A stretch of DNA of 64,000 nt from Pseudomonas sp. LS1212 (GCF_024741815.1 NZ_CP102951.1:4602001-4666000), one strand, 5' to 3'. Counted from the first letter of the stretch, positions 51,632 through 60,844 are shown. The notes: generated by a model not told the origin, from the sequence alone. Translations and numbers: made by a program.

Positions 51632-52735
51632 TCAGGAAGAGAAGATTTCTGTGTAGCGGCGAATCCACTGATCGTGGACGCTCGCCAGGAAGGCGTTGTC
51701 GTGCATGATCGCCTTGTCGGCAATCTGCTCGGGCGTGAGGATGTAAGGGCTCTTGCGCGCTTCGGCGGAGATGATCGCCTTGGCGTTGACCGGGCCGTTG
51801 AAAATGTCTTCGGCCATCTTGCCCTGCACCAGTGGGTCGAGGGAGTGGTCGATGAAGGCATAGGTCAGGTCGGTGTCGCCCGGGCGATTTTTCGGCATGA
51901 CCGAGAGCATCAGGTCGGTGTAGAAACCTTCCTTCATGCCGAAGGTCGCGCCCAGGCCGTAATTCGGGTCACGGATCTGTTTCGGGAAGAAGGCCGGTGC
52001 GTACAGGCCACCCATATCCAGCGAGCCGGTGCGGAACAGCTCGGCAATCTGGTTGGGGTTTTCGCCCAGGGTCATGACCCGATCCTTGAGCTCTTCGAGC
52101 TTTTTGAAGCCAGGCTCGATGTTGTGTTCGTCACCACCGGCCAGCTTGGCGGCGATGATGATCAGGTCCATGGCCTCGGTCCAGTTCGGTGGCGGCAGGA
52201 ACAGGTTGCTGGCCAGGTCCTGATCCCACAGTGCGGCGTAGCTGGTCGGCACTTCTTTGACGGTGCGGGTGCTGTAGATCAGGCTGTTGCACCAGAGCAG
52301 ATAGCCGATGCCATGGCCATTGGCGCCGGTCCGGTATTTCTCCGGCACGTCGACCAGGTTGGGAATGCGGTTGAGGTCGGGCTTTTCCAGCAGGCCGGCA
52401 CTGGCCAGGCCTTCTGCGCCGACGCCAGCCAGGGTGATGATGTCGTATTGTGGGCGATCGCCCCCGGCCTTCAGCTTGGCGACCATCTCCGAGGTGCTGC
52501 CGGTACGGTCGGCGATGACCTTGGCGCCGGTCTTGGCTTCGAAGGTCGCGGCGATATTGCGCAGTGCAGCCAGCCCCGTGTCATCGGACCAGGTCAGCAG
52601 GCGCAGGGTTTTGCCCTGGAATTTGGTGTCGCTGGCCTTGGCGTGGATGAAAGGCATGGACATGGAAGCTGCGACAACCGAAGCCACGCCCACGGTTTTG
52701 ATGAACTGCCTTCTGTTCAGATCATGCTGGCCCAT
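51632..52735 (-). CDS. Periplasmic binding protein of the ABC importer (Tat signal)
   Basis: 367 aa, PotD-like. The N-terminus MGQHDLNRRQFIKTVGVASV is a twin-arginine (RRxFIK) signal ending near IHAKAS, so the protein is likely exported folded. The mature part has the family blocks LRLLTWSDDTGLAALRN, DIITLAGVGAEGLASAGLLE and LTYAFIDHSLDPLVQGKMAED. It should bind a cationic or polyamine-like ligand. It is 205 bp after the aldehyde dehydrogenase gene, in the same direction. Confidence 0.9.
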   Translation of the reverse strand: MGQHDLNRRQFIKTVGVASVVAASMSMPFIHAKASDTKFQGKTLRLLTWSDDTGLAALRNIAATFEAKTGAKVIADRTGSTSEMVAKLKAGGDRPQYDIITLAGVGAEGLASAGLLEKPDLNRIPNLVDVPEKYRTGANGHGIGYLLWCNSLIYSTRTVKEVPTSYAALWDQDLASNLFLPPPNWTEAMDLIIIAAKLAGGDEHNIEPGFKKLEELKDRVMTLGENPNQIAELFRTGSLDMGGLYAPAFFPKQIRDPNYGLGATFGMKEGFYTDLMLSVMPKNRPGDTDLTYAFIDHSLDPLVQGKMAEDIFNGPVNAKAIISAEARKSPYILTPEQIADKAIMHDNAFLASVHDQWIRRYTEIFSS

Positions 52736-52940
52736 TACGGACTCCTGTTTATTTTTGTAAGTATTTGGATCGCATCACTGCCCCAGGGCTTGATGCAGGC
52801 TCCGAATCCAGCGGCTTGTGCTGCTCGGTGCATGCATCCTGAGGCGGGTGGTAAAGCGCAACAATCGAAAGTTTGTCATCGAAGCCATGCGCCAAACGCA
52901 TGCCTCGTTGTGAGGCATGCGTGACCCATTGCAGCTCGTC

Positions 52941-54392
52941 CTAGACAGCTCGGATAACGTGTTTGATTTCCTGGAAAGCCTGCAGGCCCCACGGGCCCAG
53001 CTCGCGGCCGATGCTGCTCTGCTTGTAGCCGCCCCAGGCCGCCTGCGGGAAAATCACCTGCGGCGCGTTGATCCACACCAGCCCCGCCTGGAGCGCATTG
53101 GCGACGCGCTCAGCGTTCGCCACGTCGCCGCCGACCACGCTGGCCACCAGGCCGAACTCGCTGTCGTTGGCCCGCGCGATCGCTTCGGCTTCGCTGCCGA
53201 AACGGCGTACGCAAAGCACCGGGCCAAAGATCTCCTCACACCACAGTGCACTGTCCAGGGGCACGTCGGTGAAGACCGCAGGCCGTAAAAAATATCCGTG
53301 TGGCGTGTTCTCGGGGCGCTGACCGCCGCATACCAGGCGCGCACCAGCGTTCAGGCCGCGATCGATATGCCCCAGCACCCGCTGATATTGAGCCTGGTTG
53401 ACCAGCGCCCCCATCTCGGTGCCGTCGGCGAATGGATCGCCGACCTTGATCGATTCGGCGCGGGCCTTGAGTCGCTCGAGGAAGGATTCGAACAGCGCGT
53501 CGGCGACCAGGACCCGGCTGGTCGCCGAACACATCTGCCCGGCATTGAAGAATCCGCCACCGCTGGCCAGCTCCACGGCCAGATCGAGGTCGGCGTCTTC
53601 AAGCACCAGCAAGGAGGACTTGCCGCCCAGTTCCAGGCTCACGCCCTTCACGGTTTCCGCGGCGCGCTGCATGACCTGGACACCGACCGCATTGCTGCCG
53701 GTAAAGGAAATCCTGGCGATCCGAGGGTCCGCTGCCAGCGGCGCGCCAACGGCCAGGCCTGTGCCGCAGACCAGGTTGAACACGCCCTTGGGCAGGCCGC
53801 ATTGCGCGATGATTGCCGCCAGTTCCAACTCGGGCAGGGGTGTTACTTCCGACGGCTTGAGCACCACGCAGCAGCCGGCGGCCAGTGCGGGTGCAAGTTT
53901 CCAGGCGGTGGTGACCATGGGGAAGTTCCATGGCACGATCAAACCGACCACACCACAGGGTTCGCGGCGCAAGCGAGCGGTAAAGTCTTCACTGGGCAGG
54001 GCTACGGGGCTGTCCTGTTTGGCATCCAACGCTTCAGCCAGCTCGGCGTAGTAAGCAAAGGTGGCGATGACGTCATCGACATCGATCGCCGCCTCGAAAA
54101 GCGGCTTGCCGTTGTTGCTCGATTGCAGCTCGATCAACCGCTCGCGGCGTGCCTGGACGCCGCTGGCAATGGCTCGCAAGTAGCCCGCGCGCTCTGCGCC
54201 AGTGGTTGCCGACCAACCGGCAAACGCCTGTTGCGCGGCAGCCACGGCCTGGCCCACCACTTCATGATCGGCACCGGCGACCAGCGCCAGGGGCTGTTCG
54301 GTGCTCGGATTGACCACGTTCAACGGCTGGTTGCCCTGCAACCAGGTACCGTCGATATAGATGCCGGGCAGGACCTGGGGGAGATTCAGCAT
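52941..54392 (-). CDS. NAD(P)-dependent aldehyde dehydrogenase
   Basis: 483 aa, ALDH superfamily. NAD-binding region GLIVPWNFPMVTTAWKLAPA and SFTGSNAVG, the general-base Glu in LELGGKSSLL and the catalytic Cys in FFNAGQMCSATSRVLV are intact. Best resembled by betaine-, 4-aminobutyraldehyde- or 4-guanidinobutyraldehyde dehydrogenases. Its start overlaps the decarboxylase gene by 7 bp, so the two probably act in series: decarboxylation to an aldehyde followed by oxidation to an acid. Confidence 0.92.
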   Translation of the reverse strand: MLNLPQVLPGIYIDGTWLQGNQPLNVVNPSTEQPLALVAGADHEVVGQAVAAAQQAFAGWSATTGAERAGYLRAIASGVQARRERLIELQSSNNGKPLFEAAIDVDDVIATFAYYAELAEALDAKQDSPVALPSEDFTARLRREPCGVVGLIVPWNFPMVTTAWKLAPALAAGCCVVLKPSEVTPLPELELAAIIAQCGLPKGVFNLVCGTGLAVGAPLAADPRIARISFTGSNAVGVQVMQRAAETVKGVSLELGGKSSLLVLEDADLDLAVELASGGGFFNAGQMCSATSRVLVADALFESFLERLKARAESIKVGDPFADGTEMGALVNQAQYQRVLGHIDRGLNAGARLVCGGQRPENTPHGYFLRPAVFTDVPLDSALWCEEIFGPVLCVRRFGSEAEAIARANDSEFGLVASVVGGDVANAERVANALQAGLVWINAPQVIFPQAAWGGYKQSSIGRELGPWGLQAFQEIKHVIRAV

Positions 54393-56026
54393 GCCGACAC
54401 CCCTTTCATCCAGGTGGCCTGGTCAATTTCGATCAAGGTCGGCAGAGTCCGGTCGCAGGCCTGGCGCAAGGCCGCCCGCAGCGCTTCGACACCGTCCACC
54501 GCCTCGGCCGCGCAACCCAGTGCCTTGGCCACACCGATAAAGTCCGGGGTGTAGATATCCACGCCTACCGGCTCGATGGCGCGGTTGACCATGTACTTCT
54601 TGATTTCTTCGTAGCCCTGGTTGTTCCACAGCAGGACGATGACCGGAATCTTCGCCTCCACCGCACTGGCCAGTTCCGGCAAGGTGAACTGCAGGCCGCC
54701 GTCACCGATCAGGCAGACCACCGGGCCACGCTCCTTGCGCTCCGGGCTGCGCCCCAGCCAGGCGCCAATGGCGGCAGGCAAGGCGTAACCAAGGGTGCCG
54801 TAACCGGTCGAGGCGTTGAACCAACGACGTGGGTGCTCAAGCTCCAGGGTCACGTTGCCGGTGTAGACTGGTTGGGTCGAGTCGCCGACCAGCACCGCTT
54901 CGGGCAATTCCTGCAGGATGGTTTGCAGGAAAACCGTCTGGCCACGCATGTTCTCGTCGAAGGTTGCCTGCACTTTCTTGCGCAAGGCCGCTGCCCGCGT
55001 AGCGCCCCAGTCGGCACGGCGTGCCGGCAGCGTCAGGCCGGCCAGGGCAGTGAGCAGCGCCTCGGTGGCGACTTCGGCGTCGGCCACCAGGGCGACTTTC
55101 GGCGGGTAGTTGCGCACGGTCTGGTCCGGGTCGATATCGATGCGCAGCAAGGTGCCGGGAATTTCGAAGCCACCGGCGAAGGTCACGTCATAGTCGGTCT
55201 CGCCCAGCTCGGTACCGATCGCCAGCACCACGTCGGCTTCGCGGACCAGTTTGCGGGTTGCCACCAGCGATTGTGTCGAGCCGATCAGCAAGGGGTGCGC
55301 CGACGGCAGCATGCCCTTGGCATTGATGGTCAGGGCGACCGGCGCCTGCAGTTGCTCGGCCAGGCGGGTCAAAGCGGCGGCGGCATCGATCGAGCCGCCA
55401 CCGGCCAGGATCAATGGACGCTGTGCGCCGGCGAGCAGGCTGGCCATCTGGGCGACAGCGGCCGGTGCTGCACCGGCACGGGCCACGTTGACCGGCTCGC
55501 TGGCGAGCAGGTGATCGGCCTGTTCAACCAGCACATCCAGCGGGATTTCAATGTGCACCGGGCGTGGACGCGCGCCCTGGAATACGGCAAATGCCCGTGC
55601 CAGCACCACCGGCAGGTCATCGGCGCTCATCAGGGTGTGGGAGAACGCCGCGACACCGGCCACCAGGGCGCCCTGGGCCGGCAGCTCGTGGAGCTTGCCG
55701 CGTCCGCCGCCCAATTGGTTGCGCGACTGCACGCTGGAGATCACCAGCATCGGGATCGAGTCGGCATAGGCCTGGCCCATGGCTGTGGTGATGTTGGTCA
55801 TGCCTGGGCCGGTGATGATGAAGCACACGCCGGGCTTGCCACTGGTGCGTGCATAACCGTCAGCCATGAACCCGGCGCCTTGCTCGTGGCGTGGCGTGAC
55901 ATGCTCGATCGTCGAACGGGCAAGCCCGCGATACAGCTCGACGGTATGCACGCCAGGAATGCCAAACACTTGGTCGACACCATAACGCTCGAGGAGTTTT
56001 ACCAGTACTTCGCCGCAAGTAGCCAT
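54386..56026 (-). CDS. aruI: ThDP-dependent 5-guanidino-2-oxopentanoate decarboxylase (AruI-like)
   Basis: 546 aa from the ATG at 56026; a TTG at 56032 in the same frame has a better placed purine-rich site. The acetolactate-synthase fold has the cofactor-activating Glu in PRHEQGAGFMADGYA and the ThDP/Mg2+ motif GDGGLQFTLPELASAVEAKI followed by WNNQGYEEIK. This fits AruI, which decarboxylates 2-ketoarginine to 4-guanidinobutyraldehyde, better than acetolactate synthase since no FAD-type or small regulatory subunit is present. The companion transaminase AruH is not in this window. Confidence 0.8.
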   Translation of the reverse strand: MATCGEVLVKLLERYGVDQVFGIPGVHTVELYRGLARSTIEHVTPRHEQGAGFMADGYARTSGKPGVCFIITGPGMTNITTAMGQAYADSIPMLVISSVQSRNQLGGGRGKLHELPAQGALVAGVAAFSHTLMSADDLPVVLARAFAVFQGARPRPVHIEIPLDVLVEQADHLLASEPVNVARAGAAPAAVAQMASLLAGAQRPLILAGGGSIDAAAALTRLAEQLQAPVALTINAKGMLPSAHPLLIGSTQSLVATRKLVREADVVLAIGTELGETDYDVTFAGGFEIPGTLLRIDIDPDQTVRNYPPKVALVADAEVATEALLTALAGLTLPARRADWGATRAAALRKKVQATFDENMRGQTVFLQTILQELPEAVLVGDSTQPVYTGNVTLELEHPRRWFNASTGYGTLGYALPAAIGAWLGRSPERKERGPVVCLIGDGGLQFTLPELASAVEAKIPVIVLLWNNQGYEEIKKYMVNRAIEPVGVDIYTPDFIGVAKALGCAAEAVDGVEALRAALRQACDRTLPTLIEIDQATWMKGVSAC

Positions 56027-56032
56027 GTTCAA

Positions 56033-56186
56033 TTGCCTGTCTTTTATGCTGGAACTGCAGGTTCTCCCGCCGGCTGTACGGGCCGGAGAACATTACAGAT
56101 GAGGCTTGATTGAACCCCCAGACGGCTACACCCACAATGCAAAAATTGTCATACTAGCCATGTCCTGAAGTCATGCGTGAGCCGCC
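56033..56186. promoter_or_regulatory. Divergent aruI operon / LysR control region
   Basis: 154 bp between the decarboxylase operon and its probable regulator. A dyad ACAAT-N6-ATTGT at 56134-56149, about 40-55 bp before the regulator start, is placed like a LysR autoregulatory site. The window of AT-rich sequence 56138-56150 could also be a -10/-35 region. Confidence 0.5.
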
Positions 56187-57074
56187 ATGAAGCGTTTGCC
56201 CCCCTTGCCTGCCCTGCACACCTTTCTTGTCACCGCCCAGTGCTGCAACTTCACCAGGGCGGCGCAGCAACTACATATCACCCAAGGAGCGGTGAGCCGA
56301 CAGATCGCCGGCCTGGAGGATCATCTGGGTTATGCGTTGTTCGTGCGCCAGGCACGCGGCTTGAGCTTGACGCCCCAGGGGCGCGATCTGTTTCCGCGTA
56401 TCCAGCAGGTGTTCACGCTGATCGACGAGGCCGTCGAGCAAGTGGGCGCCAAGCGCGAGGCGCTGCAACTCAAGGCGCCAACCTGTGTGATGCGCTGGTT
56501 GCTGCCACGATTGATGCAATGGCAGGCACAGCGTCCGGATGTACCGGTGGAGCTGACCACTACCGTGCAACACAGCGTGGATTTCCGACGAGAGGAGTTT
56601 GATGCCGCGGTGGTGTATGGCCCGCCACCCAATCACGGGGTGACCTTCCAGCACTTGTTCGACGAGCAACTGACGCCGGTCTGCTCACCACAATTGCTCT
56701 CGGGTCCCGTGCCCCTGCAGAACCTCGCCGATCTGGACCGACACATGCTCCTGCACCCCACCCGCGATCAACGCGACTGGGAAACCTGGCTGAAGGTCGC
56801 TGGCGTGTCGCTGGCCAATATCAGCAAGGGTCAGCATTTCGAAACGCTGGACCTGGCCATGTCGGTGGCCTCTCAGGGGACAGGCGTGGCGATCGGTGAC
56901 TGGGCGTTGATTGCCGAGGATTTGGCGAACAGGCGACTGGTGATGCCGTTCGAATTGAAGGTGCCGACAGGGCAGGCCTACTACCTGGTGCAGCCGCAAC
57001 GCGCAGTGCCGTCACCGGAACTGCGCGAGCTGATCGATTGGTTGTGCGCCCAGGCCGCCGACCGGCAGGCCTGA
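56187..57074 (+). CDS. LysR-family transcriptional regulator (GcvA-like)
   Basis: 295 aa. The N-terminal HTH is LPALHTFLVTAQCCNFTRAA, QQLHITQGAVSRQIAGLE, followed by HLGYALFVRQARGLSLTPQG. The C-terminal co-inducer domain is full length. It is divergent from the aruI-ALDH-ABC operon by 154 bp, the classical arrangement for a LysR activator of the adjacent genes. The inducer is probably a substrate or intermediate of that pathway. Confidence 0.9.
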   Translation: MKRLPPLPALHTFLVTAQCCNFTRAAQQLHITQGAVSRQIAGLEDHLGYALFVRQARGLSLTPQGRDLFPRIQQVFTLIDEAVEQVGAKREALQLKAPTCVMRWLLPRLMQWQAQRPDVPVELTTTVQHSVDFRREEFDAAVVYGPPPNHGVTFQHLFDEQLTPVCSPQLLSGPVPLQNLADLDRHMLLHPTRDQRDWETWLKVAGVSLANISKGQHFETLDLAMSVASQGTGVAIGDWALIAEDLANRRLVMPFELKVPTGQAYYLVQPQRAVPSPELRELIDWLCAQAADRQA

Positions 57075-57103
57075 CGCTGTCTATGTATCCTCGTTGCTCC
57101 TCG

Positions 57104-57119
57104 TTCCCACGCGTGGGAA
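57104..57119. repeat. CTCGTTCCCACG-family palindrome
   Basis: TTCCCACGCGTGGGAA, the core of the same palindrome family as at 30676-30705, followed by GACGCTCTGCGTCGC, a second small hairpin. It lies 30 bp downstream of the LysR gene. Confidence 0.75.
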
Positions 57120-57252
57120 TGCCTGGGGCGACGCTCTGCGTCGCGCTCACAAGGCTCGACCACTCGATGATCAACCCTGGCAACACGACCGGCCCGCAAT
57201 TATCGCCTATGCTTTAAACACGGTCTCATCCAGCTTGCTGGAGGTCAGCACT

Positions 57253-57426
57253 ATGTTCCTTAAAACAAGAAAGTGTGCCGTCATCTGTGCCATTTCAGCG
57301 GTCATCGGCCTTTACGCCGCAGCGGCTTACCGGGCCGAACAGGCGCGCAACACACCTCACCAGCACGCCACATGCGGCCTGGCCCATTGCCCGCCGCAAA
57401 CGGCGACGCTCAACGCGCTCAGGTGA
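57253..57426 (+). CDS. Small secreted or membrane-anchored hypothetical protein
   Basis: 57 aa, MFLKTRKCAVICAISAVIGL, with GGAGG eight bases before the ATG at 57253, a strong translation signal. The N-terminal 26 residues form a signal peptide or single helix ending YAAAAYRAEQ. Two Cys flank a short C-terminus (HATCGLAHCPP) that could form a disulfide or bind metal with nearby His. I do not recognise it. Confidence 0.55.
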   Translation: MFLKTRKCAVICAISAVIGLYAAAAYRAEQARNTPHQHATCGLAHCPPQTATLNALR

Positions 57427-57470
57427 GTGTGCCGGCTTGAATAGAACTCTTAGCTAGCTATCAAGTACAC

Positions 57471-57496
57471 TGATGGGCACCAACCAATGCCCATCA
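57471..57496 (+). promoter_or_regulatory. Perfect 9-bp hairpin in the MFS leader
   Basis: TGATGGGCA, eight bases, TGCCCATCA. It ends where the AGG of the downstream ribosome-binding site begins (57496-57498), seven bases before the GTG start. It could sequester the Shine-Dalgarno or be a DNA-binding site overlapping the transcription start. Confidence 0.55.
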
Positions 57497-57505
57497 GGCC
57501 TGCCC

Positions 57506-59014
57506 GTGACCGATCTGAGCCAAACCAAACCCGCTGTACGCAGCGTGCTGATTGCCCTGATGCTGGCAATCTTCCTCGGTGCACTGGACCAGACCATCGT
57601 CGCCGTGTCGATGCCGGCCATTTCGGCCCAGTTCCAGGATGTCGGCCTGCTGGCCTGGGTGATCTCCGGCTACATGGTGGCCATGACCGTGGCCGTTCCG
57701 ATCTACGGCAAACTCGGCGACCTCTATGGTCGCCGTTGGATGATGCTGTTCGGCATGGGGCTGTTCACCCTGGCGTCGGCCTTCTGTGCGATGGCGCAGA
57801 CCATGGAGCAACTGGTGCTGGCGCGGATCATCCAGGGTATCGGTGCCGGCGGCATGATCTCGGTAAGCCAGGCGATCATTGGCGACATCATCCCGCCGCG
57901 CGAGCGCGGCCGTTATCAAGGCTACTTCAGTGGCATGTATGCGCTGGCCAGTGTCGCCGGCCCGGTACTGGGCGGCTACCTGACCGAGTACCTGTCCTGG
58001 CGCTGGGTATTCTGGATCAACCTGCCGCTGGGGCTGGCCTCCTGGTGGATCGCAAGGCACAGCCTGCGCGGCCTGCCCATCCCCCAGCGCAAACCGATGA
58101 TCGACTATTTCGGCACCGTGCTGCTGATTCTCGGCTTGAGTGCCCTGTTGCTGGGTATCACCGAGATCGGCCAGGGTCGCCCTTGGCATGCCCCCGAGGT
58201 GTCGGTGCTGCTGTTGACCGCGCTGATCACCTTGACCCTGTTCGCCTGGTATGAGCAACGCGTGCCGGAGCCGCTGCTACCCATGCAATTGTTTGCCAAC
58301 CGCACCGCCACGTTGTGCTGGTGCACGGTATTTTTCACCAGCTTCCAGGCCATTTCCCTGAGCGTGATCATGCCCCTGCGCTACCAGAGCATCACCGGTG
58401 AAGGTTCGGACAGTGCCGCATTGCACCTGTTGCCGCTGGCGATGGGGCTGCCGATCGGCGCTTATTTCGCCGGGAGGCTGACATCGCTGACGGGCCGGTT
58501 CAAGCCGCAGATTCTGGCGGGCGCCCTGCTGATGCCGTTTTTCATCGTTGGCATGGCCTTCAGCCCGCCCCAGTCGATGCTGCTCAGCAGCCTGTTCATG
58601 TTGCTGACGGGGATCGCCTCGGGCGTGCAGTTCCCGACTTCGCTGGTCGGCACGCAAAATGCGGTCGAGCAAAAAGACATCGGCGTCGCCACCAGCACCA
58701 CCAACCTGTTTCGCTCGCTGGGGGGTGCCATGGGTGTGGCCTGCATGTCGGCCCTGTTGCTGACGATGCTGCAGGATTCAAGCCTGGCGCACATGAGCGT
58801 GGCCAGCCTGAGCGGTGAAGGTGCCTCGGGCAACGCATTGCTCCAGGGGCTCGACGCTGCCACGGGCGAGGTGCAACTGGCCCTGCGCAGCGAGCTGACG
58901 ATCACCTTCCGTCACCTGCTGCTGGGAAGCGCCGCCATCTCGCTGCTCGGCCTCTGCGCCGCGCTGGCGCTGCCCAACAAGATCCTGCGCGGACGCGAGG
59001 ACAAGGCCACTTGA
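57506..59014 (+). CDS. EmrB/QacA-type MFS drug exporter (14 helices)
   Basis: About 502 aa from the GTG at 57506 (MTDLSQTKPAVRS); the in-frame ATG at 57473 lies inside a hairpin and lacks a ribosome-binding site, so I prefer the GTG. DHA2 features are LDQTIVAVSMPAIS, the motif A loop GKLGDLYGRRWMMLFG and motif C-like SGMYALASVAGPVLGGYL. Fourteen hydrophobic segments are visible. It likely extrudes hydrophobic drugs or dyes. It is convergent with the EamA gene. Confidence 0.88.
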   Translation: MTDLSQTKPAVRSVLIALMLAIFLGALDQTIVAVSMPAISAQFQDVGLLAWVISGYMVAMTVAVPIYGKLGDLYGRRWMMLFGMGLFTLASAFCAMAQTMEQLVLARIIQGIGAGGMISVSQAIIGDIIPPRERGRYQGYFSGMYALASVAGPVLGGYLTEYLSWRWVFWINLPLGLASWWIARHSLRGLPIPQRKPMIDYFGTVLLILGLSALLLGITEIGQGRPWHAPEVSVLLLTALITLTLFAWYEQRVPEPLLPMQLFANRTATLCWCTVFFTSFQAISLSVIMPLRYQSITGEGSDSAALHLLPLAMGLPIGAYFAGRLTSLTGRFKPQILAGALLMPFFIVGMAFSPPQSMLLSSLFMLLTGIASGVQFPTSLVGTQNAVEQKDIGVATSTTNLFRSLGGAMGVACMSALLLTMLQDSSLAHMSVASLSGEGASGNALLQGLDAATGEVQLALRSELTITFRHLLLGSAAISLLGLCAALALPNKILRGREDKAT

Positions 59015-59021
59015 GTCAGTG

Positions 59022-59906
59022 TCAGCGGCGCCGCTGGCCCCAGGCCACCGCCAGGCCGCTCAGGCAGATCACTGCGATCCCGAGAATGCCGTAAACATCT
59101 GGGGTGTGATCGAAAATCAGGTAGCCGAACATCAAGGCGAACAGAATCTGGCCATAACTGAACGGGGCCAGCATGGCCGGCGCGGCATGGCGAAAGGCCT
59201 GGGTCAGCAGCATGTGCCCCAGCATGCCGCAGGTGCCCAGCCCTACCATGAACAGGGCATGCCCCCATGTCGGGGTCGTCCAGAAAAACGGCAACAACGC
59301 CGTCATGATCAGGCTGTTGAGGATACCGGTGAGAAAGTTGCTGGTGGTCGGGCTGTCGACGCCACTGAGTTTGCGCGTGAGCAATTGATAAAAGCCGAAA
59401 CACAGCGCCGAACACAGCGGCAGAAGAATCGCCGGAGTAAACAGGGCGCCCCCGGGGCGCACGACGATCAACACGCCGACAAACCCCGCCAGCACGGCCA
59501 GCCATTGATTGCGGGTAACCCGTTCGCCGAGCAAGGGCACCGACAACGCCGTCACCAGCAAGGGGGCGAGGAAGTTGACCGCCGTTGCCTCGGCCAACGG
59601 GATGTAGCGCAGCCCTGTGGTGAAGAACAGGCTGGTGCCGATCAGGCACAGCGCGCGGGCCAATTGCAGCCCCGGTCGGCGCGTGCGGATCACTGCACTG
59701 AGGCCGGTCTGTGGCACGAACACCACCAGCATCAGCAGGGTATGCACGACATAACGGGCCCAGACCACCATGACGATGGGGTAGAACGCCGAGAGGTATT
59801 TGGACAAGGCGTCATGACTGGAAAACAGCAAAACCGCCAGACAGATCAACGCGATGCCCATGATCGGTTGCTCGGTCTTTTTCAGCAGGGGGTTGCGCAC
59901 CGTCAT
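59022..59906 (-). CDS. EamA/RhaT-family inner-membrane transporter
   Basis: 294 aa from the ATG at 59906 (MTVRNPLLKK); a GTG at 59912 is in frame. Ten helices in two EamA repeats: GIALICLAVLLFSSHDALSK, EATAVNFLAPLLVTALSVPL in the first and APFSYGQILFALMFGYLIF in the second. A permease for a small metabolite with unknown substrate. It converges on the MFS gene with a 7-bp gap. Confidence 0.85.
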   Translation of the reverse strand: MTVRNPLLKKTEQPIMGIALICLAVLLFSSHDALSKYLSAFYPIVMVVWARYVVHTLLMLVVFVPQTGLSAVIRTRRPGLQLARALCLIGTSLFFTTGLRYIPLAEATAVNFLAPLLVTALSVPLLGERVTRNQWLAVLAGFVGVLIVVRPGGALFTPAILLPLCSALCFGFYQLLTRKLSGVDSPTTSNFLTGILNSLIMTALLPFFWTTPTWGHALFMVGLGTCGMLGHMLLTQAFRHAAPAMLAPFSYGQILFALMFGYLIFDHTPDVYGILGIAVICLSGLAVAWGQRRR

Positions 59907-60046
59907 GCACACACTCGCAAGGAAGGCGTTGAAAAATAATTAGCAAACTAACTATCAAGGCAAACCATAGCAGCGGATACTCACAAAATCGGCTGCGGCA
60001 CCGATTCTGACCCGATGGTCACCTCGACACAACTGGACTTAAACAC

Positions 60047-60679
60047 TCATTTGCGCAAGGCGGGGCTCAGGCGCAGCATATCCAGCCCGGCATCGACCCA
60101 GCTTTCTGCCTGCTCATGCAAGGAAAAACTGTCCGGAACCAGCAGCCACTGCGCCAGCATGCCGTCAATAAAAGCATGCAGGGTAATCGCCGCGCGAACG
60201 GTGTCCAGGTTCTCGGGCAACTGCCCCCGGTTCACTGCGTTGTTCAAGGACAGCTCAATGCGCACATTGCACTCCAGCATTGCCGTTTGTCGCTGACGCC
60301 TCAGATCACACATTTCATCGGTGAATTCGCACTTATGAAACAGAATCTCGTTTACCCGTCGCACCTTCGGGTCCAGCTCCACCTGCTGAAGCAACTGAAT
60401 CAGCAATGTGCGCATGCAACCCAGCGGGTCAAGCTCGTCCTGGTTCTCACTGGCCCGCGCCAAGGCATCCAGCGGCTCATGCAAACTGTCGAGCATGGCC
60501 TGGAACAGATCGGCCTTGTTGCTGAAGTGCCAATAGATGGCCCCACGCGTCACCCCCGCCATCGCGGCAATGTCGGCCAGGGTGGTTCGTGCCACGCCAC
60601 GCTCATGGAAGGCCCTTTGCGCTGCCTCGAGAATCTGGTTTCGGGTTTCCTGGGCTTCCTCTTTGGTGCGACGAACCAT
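60047..60679 (-). CDS. ttgR: TetR-family repressor TtgR
   Basis: 210 aa, the length of known TtgR. The HTH is TTLADIAAMAGVTRGAIYWH. The whole N-terminus MVRRTKEEAQETRNQILEAA and the ligand domain, including FHKCEFTDEMCDLRRQRQ, match P. putida TtgR as I know it. It binds antibiotics and plant phenolics and then releases the ttgABC operator. It is divergent from ttgA with the operator between. Confidence 0.95.
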   Translation of the reverse strand: MVRRTKEEAQETRNQILEAAQRAFHERGVARTTLADIAAMAGVTRGAIYWHFSNKADLFQAMLDSLHEPLDALARASENQDELDPLGCMRTLLIQLLQQVELDPKVRRVNEILFHKCEFTDEMCDLRRQRQTAMLECNVRIELSLNNAVNRGQLPENLDTVRAAITLHAFIDGMLAQWLLVPDSFSLHEQAESWVDAGLDMLRLSPALRK

Positions 60680-60810
60680 GGCAGTACAACCTCAATCAGG
60701 ATCACTCCAGTGGGCAGTTCTCCCCACTGAGTACAGGGCCGGGCGGCGTTTGTGGTGCCTTGTCCCGGGTCTGGAGTCTAGGCCTTGCCGTCATGAGCGC
60801 ATGCAGCAAG

Positions 60811-60844
60811 GTATTTACAAACAACCATGAATGTAAGTATATTC
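60811..60844. promoter_or_regulatory. TtgR operator / ttgABC promoter region
   Basis: GTATTTACAAACAACCATGA, then ATGTAAGTATATTC. This matches the footprinted TtgR operator of P. putida almost base for base from memory. It overlaps the divergent ttgR and ttgA promoters and lies 86 bp before the ttgA start. Confidence 0.9.

Noticed and set aside
50645..52924. Plus-strand open frame of 759 codons across the ABC permease and binding-protein genes
   Set aside because: The minus strand encodes clear ABC permease and binding-protein sequences; the plus-strand product is His/Gln/Arg-rich low-complexity sequence typical of a shadow.
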